Below the pieces are notes generated by a model. That model made no database searches. It was not told the origin of the DNA and saw only the letters and a program-made list of their open reading frames with translations. A program made the position numbers and the translations under genes. A stretch of DNA of 64,000 nucleotides from an uncultured Christensenella sp. (lineage in GTDB: Bacteria > Bacillota > Clostridia > Christensenellales > UBA1242): contig CAJUGX010000005.1 in assembly GCA_910586385.1 (NCBI GenBank), positions 46,411 to 110,410 of the forward strand, written 5' to 3'. Within the stretch, counting starts at the first letter, position 1, and each line of letters begins with the position of its first letter. Of the stretch, positions 59,263-64,000 are shown piece by piece.

Positions 59263-61980
59263 TTAATCTTCTAAATCTTCAATATCTAATAAATCTTCAG
59301 GGTCAAAAGTCTCTGCCCCAGATGCTGGCAAACTTTCTATTTGAGAGATGTCAAAGTTTTCATTTGACAAAATTAGTTTCGTCCTTGAAATCACATTGTC
59401 CGTTCTGTAGACCTTGTATTTTGTCGAATAAATGGATATAAGACTATATAATAACCACTCATTCATTTCGTCATGTAATTCTTTTATTTCATTAAATTCC
59501 ATTACATCTCGTAAATACTTATACTCAGAGTATAGCATACTTCTGTCCAAAATTGTATCAATATTTTGCAATTTTTCTTCATCGATATCAAATTTTTCTG
59601 CACAAACAATCACATCTTCGCTTTTGAATAATATTTCATCATTATTTCGAATTACAAAATCCATAATAGATTCCATAAAAAATCCTACTTCATAACACAA
59701 TGTTCTTAATCTATCACGCGTAACCTCTCCCTCTGCAGTAATCTTTTCAATTAATTGTCGCTCCTTGTCTAGAATCTCCACCCTTTTTTTTGCAATAAAT
59801 GGCCTTAAAAATTCAAAATCATCATCAAAAAGCTTGTTCAAGATATAATAAAGTTGTAGGTAGTGCATTATACCTATTCTATTGAATAGTCCATTAAACT
59901 TCTTCTTAAATCTGAAAAAGATATTTTTCAAATTATGCGCCTTAGCATCTTCAACAACAATATTTATTTCTTCTTGTAATAGAGATTTTTCTTCATCTGA
60001 AATATCCATATTGTCTATTGAAGCATAATATCCATTCATATTCACAATCGGAGTGGTTGCAATAACTCTTTGCATCGTACCGACTTGAAATCCTGGAAAT
60101 GTTTTTTCTAGAATTTCTTTTGTTACAAGAATTTTAGAGTTCTTAATAAATTCAGCTATACTTTCTACAAATGTTTGATTATCATCTGTATAGATATAAT
60201 CTTTTGTTGCTTTAAATTTTGGATCAATTATTTTTCTTAAAATACCTTGTAACGAATACTTGTTTTCTATTCCGTATTCAAGTAATTCCTCTGCAAACTG
60301 TTCATATATACTGTTAATTGGCACTGCTGCTATAGGATATGAAGATATAAAATCATTAATTCTGGACTTCATTTCCGTTGTCAATTCTACATTAACATTA
60401 TATTTCCAAACTCCCCTGCCAACTAATGTACATAATTTAGGGATTCTTGAACTTATATATCTATCTGAAAGAGCATCGCTTTCATAATTAAATAAATCCT
60501 TAAGCAATGCTTTTATATTCTCTAAATTGGCTTTGTCATAAACGTTAAGCCCTTCTGGGTAGAAATTCTCTATAATATATTTGAAAAAGTAATTCGTATC
60601 AAGCTTGCTTTTTGAAAGAATAATTCCATAGTCAAAATAATTTAACTCAATTATTTTTCTTATATCCTGCCTATTTATAAAATTTTCAGAATTTTCAATT
60701 ATGTATGTAATATATTTATTAACTTCCTTTTTCTCAATTATATTAGGCAATAAACAGAGAAAATTAAAATATTCTTTTTGAATTGTCTCGCTAGCTTCAA
60801 TATCTCCGTCCTTTAAGGATTTATAATTTTCAAATGTAAATATGTCAGAATCTTTATATCTATGAATCCCACATATATCTGTAACAAATGGTATCCACAA
60901 ACCAAGCTTTCTCAATTTATTTTCATAAATGAAATAATCATTATCCCTAAACAAATAAATTTGATCATTTATTTTTATATTTTTATTAAAATTGTCTTTG
61001 ATGAGTTTTTCAACTTTTGAACATGACGATTGGGCCCCAGCTCTTGTTATTCCAAGTTTTTCAGCCATTTCAGTATATTTCAAACCATCTTTATATCTCA
61101 TTTCAACATATTTTTGAAACTTATCTTTTAAACCTGTTGTAATTGCTGTTTGCAATTCTTTTGGCAATATAAAACAAGAGTGGAGTAATGTATCAAACAG
61201 GAAATTTAAACAATTGTTATTTAGTATCTTAAAATCCATCTTATTTAATTGCGAGAGTTTTGTAATTTCATTATCCCCTAGTAAATCTATAATTTCTCTA
61301 TCAGTTAGTATCTTATTTATGCGTATGTTTTTAAACTCTTTTGGGATTATGTCTATTAGCAAGGATATATCTTTATATAAACTAATTGAATTTACAATCG
61401 CATTAAACTCTTTAGAGATTGAATACAAAATATTTATTAAACTATCTACTTCCATTTCCTCTATATAAAAACTATACTCGGCATCTTCCAATTTAACGAA
61501 GTTAAATATATCTTCCTTAGGAATATAACCATCGTCTGAAGGGAAACATGCTTTAATAACATATTTATAATTTCCAATCTTCTCAAAACAAATATAAGGT
61601 TTAAGTATTTCTTCAAATAAATCCTCAAAATCTGCAAAGTTTGTTCTAATCACAAGAGACGTCTTTAATCCATCTTTATCATATAATGAGCTTACCTCAT
61701 AATTAATATCTATCAACTCATTTTTAAGTATCGGATTGTAACTCTTGTCCTCCCTAAAAAGGCAATCTATTAATCTACAAAGAGTAATTAAATCTTCTTT
61801 TTTTATAGATGTTGTTTCATAATTGTCAAGCAACCTATCCACATCCAGACTAGATTCTCTATTGAGATGCGCCTGTAATGCAATAAAAAAAGCAGGCGAG
61901 TACAACAAATTATTCAATTTAACATTCCCTAAATTACTCACTACATAACTAATGTCATCTATTTTAATTTCGTTATCCAT
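59263..61980 (-). CDS. Large protein with sigma-4-like helix-turn-helix
   Basis: The 905-residue protein is not recognised as a whole. Residues about 217-250 (NIRINKILTDREIIDLLG...LSQLNKMDFKIL) look like the helix-hairpin-helix of the RNA polymerase alpha C-terminal domain, and about 275-331 (KFQKYVEMRYKDGLKYTEMAEKLGITRAGAQSSCSKVEKLI) like sigma region 4. The rest is helical, with an acidic C-terminus (DPEDLLDIEDLED). It may recognise DNA sequence or modification for the complex. I start at ATG 61980, after AAAGGGG; an ATG at 62010 lacks a ribosome site. Confidence 0.7.
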   Translation of the reverse strand: MDNEIKIDDISYVVSNLGNVKLNNLLYSPAFFIALQAHLNRESSLDVDRLLDNYETTSIKKEDLITLCRLIDCLFREDKSYNPILKNELIDINYEVSSLYDKDGLKTSLVIRTNFADFEDLFEEILKPYICFEKIGNYKYVIKACFPSDDGYIPKEDIFNFVKLEDAEYSFYIEEMEVDSLINILYSISKEFNAIVNSISLYKDISLLIDIIPKEFKNIRINKILTDREIIDLLGDNEITKLSQLNKMDFKILNNNCLNFLFDTLLHSCFILPKELQTAITTGLKDKFQKYVEMRYKDGLKYTEMAEKLGITRAGAQSSCSKVEKLIKDNFNKNIKINDQIYLFRDNDYFIYENKLRKLGLWIPFVTDICGIHRYKDSDIFTFENYKSLKDGDIEASETIQKEYFNFLCLLPNIIEKKEVNKYITYIIENSENFINRQDIRKIIELNYFDYGIILSKSKLDTNYFFKYIIENFYPEGLNVYDKANLENIKALLKDLFNYESDALSDRYISSRIPKLCTLVGRGVWKYNVNVELTTEMKSRINDFISSYPIAAVPINSIYEQFAEELLEYGIENKYSLQGILRKIIDPKFKATKDYIYTDDNQTFVESIAEFIKNSKILVTKEILEKTFPGFQVGTMQRVIATTPIVNMNGYYASIDNMDISDEEKSLLQEEINIVVEDAKAHNLKNIFFRFKKKFNGLFNRIGIMHYLQLYYILNKLFDDDFEFLRPFIAKKRVEILDKERQLIEKITAEGEVTRDRLRTLCYEVGFFMESIMDFVIRNNDEILFKSEDVIVCAEKFDIDEEKLQNIDTILDRSMLYSEYKYLRDVMEFNEIKELHDEMNEWLLYSLISIYSTKYKVYRTDNVISRTKLILSNENFDISQIESLPASGAETFDPEDLLDIEDLED

Positions 61981-62026
61981 CTCATTCCCCTTTGTATTGC
62001 TTGAATACATTATTTTTCAAAACTAT

Positions 62027-62251
62027 CTATTCCTTTTCTCCCACAATCGAATAAAACATTGTATAACTCCCATAATCATACTCTCTTTGCGTGTCTGAAA
62101 CAAACGTTGTTCTTATGTAGCCGCTGTTTGGATGATGATCTTTTATATATTTAAACAGGAAATTTTCAGCTTCTTCCATTGAATTGAAAGAAGATATTAG
62201 TTCCTGCTCCTCCGCATCCAAACCTTTGCCATAGTAAATATTGAAATTCAT
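62027..62251 (-). CDS. Small protein linked to toxin-antitoxin pair
   Basis: The 74-residue protein (MNFNIYYGKGLDAEEQELISSFNSMEEAENFLFKYI...) is acidic, alpha/beta and unrecognised. AAAGGAGAGG precedes ATG 62251. It follows the helix-turn-helix gene by 13 bases and is part of the same transcript. The aromatic EYDYGSYTMFYSIVGE end is notable. It may be a third member of the unit. Confidence 0.6.
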   Translation of the reverse strand: MNFNIYYGKGLDAEEQELISSFNSMEEAENFLFKYIKDHHPNSGYIRTTFVSDTQREYDYGSYTMFYSIVGEKE

Positions 62252-62264
62252 ATCAACCTCTCCT

Positions 62265-62882
62265 TTAATCTTCAAGCAAATCCTCTATGTTGCAACCCAA
62301 AACTTTTGCAAGTTTATAGAGCGTTTCAACTTGTGCCTTATTTATATCGTTTCTTCGCTGCTCAAACATTTGGATTGATCGAAGTGCAACTTCAGCCGCT
62401 TTTGCAAGTTCACTTTGCGAAAATCCTCGTGCTTGTCGTATCTTTTTAAGATTTGTAGCATCTTTATTTTTAAAGTATTCATCCGCAACATCGAAAAACT
62501 TTGTAACGTTAGCCTCGTGCAACGTGTTATATAAATCTAAAACTTTTTCAATTGGTAAATTGTTGTTGATTTTATAAAATGAAAAGCCTGTGCGTTGTTG
62601 ATATTGCGCCAAAATCCAACCTGCCCAATAAAATCTATCTTTATTGATATCTTGATATTTTGAAACTTCTCCGCCTTTTAAAATTTCGCCAAGATAGTCC
62701 ATTGCCGAACAAGACAAGTATTTAGGATTTCCTTTTTCAATTTGCTTTGCAACATTTGAGTTGATAAAAGTGTTCCAAAAGATTTTTGGATCATAACCAT
62801 TATCCACTGCGTGTTCAAACATAGTCCCCAAGTTTTCAGCAACACCAGCCACATAAACATCACTATATGATTTGATCGCCAT
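62265..62882 (-). CDS. Helix-turn-helix antitoxin-like protein (DUF3791-like plus XRE)
   Basis: The 205-residue protein has an N-terminal helical part (SYSDVYVAGVAENLGTMFEHAVDNGYDPKIFWNTFINS) that recalls DUF3791 partners of DUF3990, and a C-terminal XRE helix-turn-helix (LKKIRQARGFSQSELAKAAEVALRSIQMFEQRRNDINK, about residues 143-185). It overlaps the toxin gene by 20 bases. The XRE domain should bind the TATCATTGCAATGATA palindromes in the promoter and repress the unit. Confidence 0.75.
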   Translation of the reverse strand: MAIKSYSDVYVAGVAENLGTMFEHAVDNGYDPKIFWNTFINSNVAKQIEKGNPKYLSCSAMDYLGEILKGGEVSKYQDINKDRFYWAGWILAQYQQRTGFSFYKINNNLPIEKVLDLYNTLHEANVTKFFDVADEYFKNKDATNLKKIRQARGFSQSELAKAAEVALRSIQMFEQRRNDINKAQVETLYKLAKVLGCNIEDLLED

Positions 62883-63546
62883 TTTTCAACCCCTTTCTTA
62901 TAATATCAATCACAAACAAGTCATCCTTAAGCGACATTTTCCTAATATCACCACTTAGATAATCTTTCTTCGCTTTCTCATCTCTCGACTTTCTTTTTGT
63001 ATAATACTCCAAATGTTCAGCAGTATCAAAACCTTCAAATTTCAATCTATCAAAAGCAATCTTGCTGACAATAACAACCTGCTTTCCAAGCTCACCAAGC
63101 TCCATAGCTTTGTTGAGTTGTCTTACTGAAATCGTATTATTAACAAAATCTTTAGCAAAACTAAAATAAGAATCATCCGCACGATAACCTATCACAATAT
63201 CGTAATCTTCAACATTGATGTAGAAATTTTCAATCAAATAATCTTTTGCCTGTTTTGAAATTTCGTTTGTTAAATCAAAGGTCCTATGCTTCAACAAAAT
63301 CGCAATCCAATTAAGAATTGTATATTTTTTATCTGTCAAATCTAAAATCTTCAAGCCTTCTATATCAATTGAATATTTGTTCGCAAAACCGTTAGCTCCG
63401 ACATTACTACAAGACCACTCTTTTGCAAGTTCCAAACTTTCCGTGCAATAAAAACCAAAGCCATAATCGTTTTCAGCCTTTCCACCATGATAATATGGTT
63501 TTTCAATTATATCTCTTGAACCATGATAAATTGTCAACTTTTTCAT
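62863..63546 (-). CDS. DUF3990 protein, ADP-ribosyltransferase-like toxin
   Basis: The 227-residue protein starts LTIYHGSRDIIEKPYYHGGKAENDYGFGFYCTESLELAKEW, the DUF3990 pattern. YHGS and FYCTES with the following A-x-x-W recall the first blocks of the ART fold. The later KQVVIVSKIAFDRLKFEG is also family-like. It is the first gene of the unit, with GGAGGG before the ATG. DUF3990/DUF3791 pairs behave like toxin and antitoxin by context; the target is unknown. Confidence 0.78.
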   Translation of the reverse strand: MKKLTIYHGSRDIIEKPYYHGGKAENDYGFGFYCTESLELAKEWSCSNVGANGFANKYSIDIEGLKILDLTDKKYTILNWIAILLKHRTFDLTNEISKQAKDYLIENFYINVEDYDIVIGYRADDSYFSFAKDFVNNTISVRQLNKAMELGELGKQVVIVSKIAFDRLKFEGFDTAEHLEYYTKRKSRDEKAKKDYLSGDIRKMSLKDDLFVIDIIRKGLKNGDQII

Positions 63547-63582
63547 AAACCCTCCAAAGTATTATATCCACTTTACGTAACA

Positions 63583-63611
63583 ATTATATCATTGCAATGA
63601 TACATTGTCAA
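63583..63611 (-). promoter_or_regulatory. Perfect consensus promoter overlapping operator 1
   Basis: Minus strand TTGACA (63606-63611), 17-base spacer, TATAAT (63583-63588), 36 bases before the toxin ATG. The 16-base palindrome TATCATTGCAATGATA (63587-63602) lies across the spacer and -10 box, so a bound repressor would exclude RNA polymerase. Confidence 0.88.
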
Positions 63612-63640
63612 GCATTTGCGACAATTTAGTTATAAAATTA

Positions 63641-63656
63641 TATCATTGCAATGATA
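63641..63656. promoter_or_regulatory. Operator 2
   Basis: Second exact copy of TATCATTGCAATGATA, 54 bases from the first (about five helical turns), which allows looping or cooperative binding. Confidence 0.82.
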
Positions 63657-63893
63657 TAGTTTTTTCTCCATTAATTCTCTAAAGCCTAAATCTTCTAAAA
63701 AGAATTGGGCAGTTTTAGACCTCCCTAATCAGTCCAAAAACACCCAAATTTATCCACCAACTACCCTTTAGGTGCAAATAGGTGTAGAAATTTTAGGAAT
63801 GTTTGTACCTAAAGAAAAAACGCTAGCGTATTTGCTAGTGTTTTAAAGGGATTTAGAACCTAGAGCACAAGTTTTGGTGATTTTGGTTTTAAG
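63657..63893. other. Right-end non-coding region with arm-type repeats
   Basis: No gene is visible. TAGGTGCAAATAGGTG (63769-63784) matches the left end exactly; GTACCTAAA (63805-63813) is an inverted copy of the half unit. AAAACGCTAGC-GTATTT-GCTAGTGTTTT (63818-63845) is a terminator-like hairpin. These mark the right arm of the element. Confidence 0.65.
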
Positions 63894-64000
63894 TTGGTAA
63901 GATAAAAAGGCTCAAATTTCATCCAGCAAAAACTCAACAAAAACAACCCCAAAATCACATATGCTTACGTGGCGCAGCAGGTAGCGCAATGCCTTGGTAA
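63894..64000 (+). repeat. Right att unit with tRNA-Thr 5' half
   Basis: A TTGGTAA core (63894-63900) is followed by GATAAAAAGG, about 60 bases, then a tRNA-Thr 5' half (63963-64000) ending in the next TTGGTAA at the window edge. The two cores are 100 bases apart, the same spacing as 40049 to 40149 on the left. The half differs from the left copies at CAATGCC instead of CACAGCC. Confidence 0.85.

Larger units (their letters stand above)
40149..63900. mobile_element. Integrative mobilizable element in tRNA-Thr carrying defence genes
   Basis: About 23.75 kb lie between TTGGTAA cores at 40149-40155 and 63894-63900. A further core at 63994-64000, 100 bases on, ends the window. Inside are integrase, excisionase-like gene, relaxase, accessory protein, a sigma-4-like regulator, an ABC-3C system, dndBCDEA with a five-gene cassette, and a toxin-antitoxin unit. 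All genes are on the minus strand. No type IV secretion or coupling genes are visible, so it would need a helper for transfer. The exact right end could be either core. Confidence 0.85.

Noticed and set aside
40118..64000. CRISPR array at the repeated 100-base units
   Set aside because: Only a few units, each containing a tRNA half with a TTGGTAA core; no short regular repeats and no cas genes.

Overview
The window looks like chromosomal DNA of a low-GC, spore-lineage Bacillota (Clostridia-like, probably an uncultured gut-type lineage). Evidence is the gene content and gene order: gpr next to rpsT, ytfI-ytfJ-dacF, secG-(small membrane gene)-rnr-smpB-ssrA, prfB-tsaD, strong Shine-Dalgarno sequences and consensus TTGACA/TATAAT promoters. 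Species cannot be named from this sequence alone.

Layout. Positions 1-39.9 kb are ordinary core genome: sugar isomerase-like gene, plsC, a YhiN-type flavoprotein, rluB, dacF and GerW/YtfJ-type spore-lineage genes (minus strand); a DUF1846 gene; murI, gpr/rpsT, ung, an MFS carrier; a DUF1538 membrane protein with two P-II-like partners; a tRNA cluster (Gly, Cys, Leu); two divergent Nudix genes, one fused to an alpha/beta hydrolase and one behind a promoter with a G10 tract in its spacer; rmuC; a membrane-anchored beta-solenoid-like protein; a short alaS; two U32-family genes; pnuC, tsaD, prfB with its programmed frameshift; a P-type calcium ATPase; the tmRNA/SmpB/RNase R/SecG block; and pyruvate kinase. 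Several of these genes appear to have leaderless mRNAs.

Positions 39.9-64.0 kb are an integrative mobilizable element of about 24 kb inserted at the anticodon loop of a tRNA-Thr(GGT) gene. The left junction carries two 5' tRNA halves in tandem before one complete tRNA-Thr, and the right junction carries another 100-base repeat unit ending in the same tRNA half exactly at the window edge. Both ends share TAGGTGCA-type repeats that look like integrase arm sites. The element encodes a Tn916-type tyrosine integrase, an excisionase-like protein, a MOBP-type relaxase with an accessory ribbon-helix-helix protein, and a sigma-region-4-like regulator.

The cargo is defence. Between the integrase and tRNA-Thr lies a three-gene ABC-ATPase/middle component/nuclease system (ABC-3C type). 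Right of the mobilization genes lies a complete dndBCDEA phosphorothioation operon. Instead of dndFGH it is preceded by an overlapping five-gene cassette on the same strand: a 905-residue protein with a sigma-4-like helix-turn-helix, a PLD-nuclease/DEAH helicase, a 53-residue protein, a DndD-like SMC ATPase and a 174-residue protein. I infer that this cassette is the restriction partner of the Dnd modification genes; it is the best candidate for an undescribed system in the window. A DUF3990-type toxin with an autoregulating helix-turn-helix antitoxin guards the right end.
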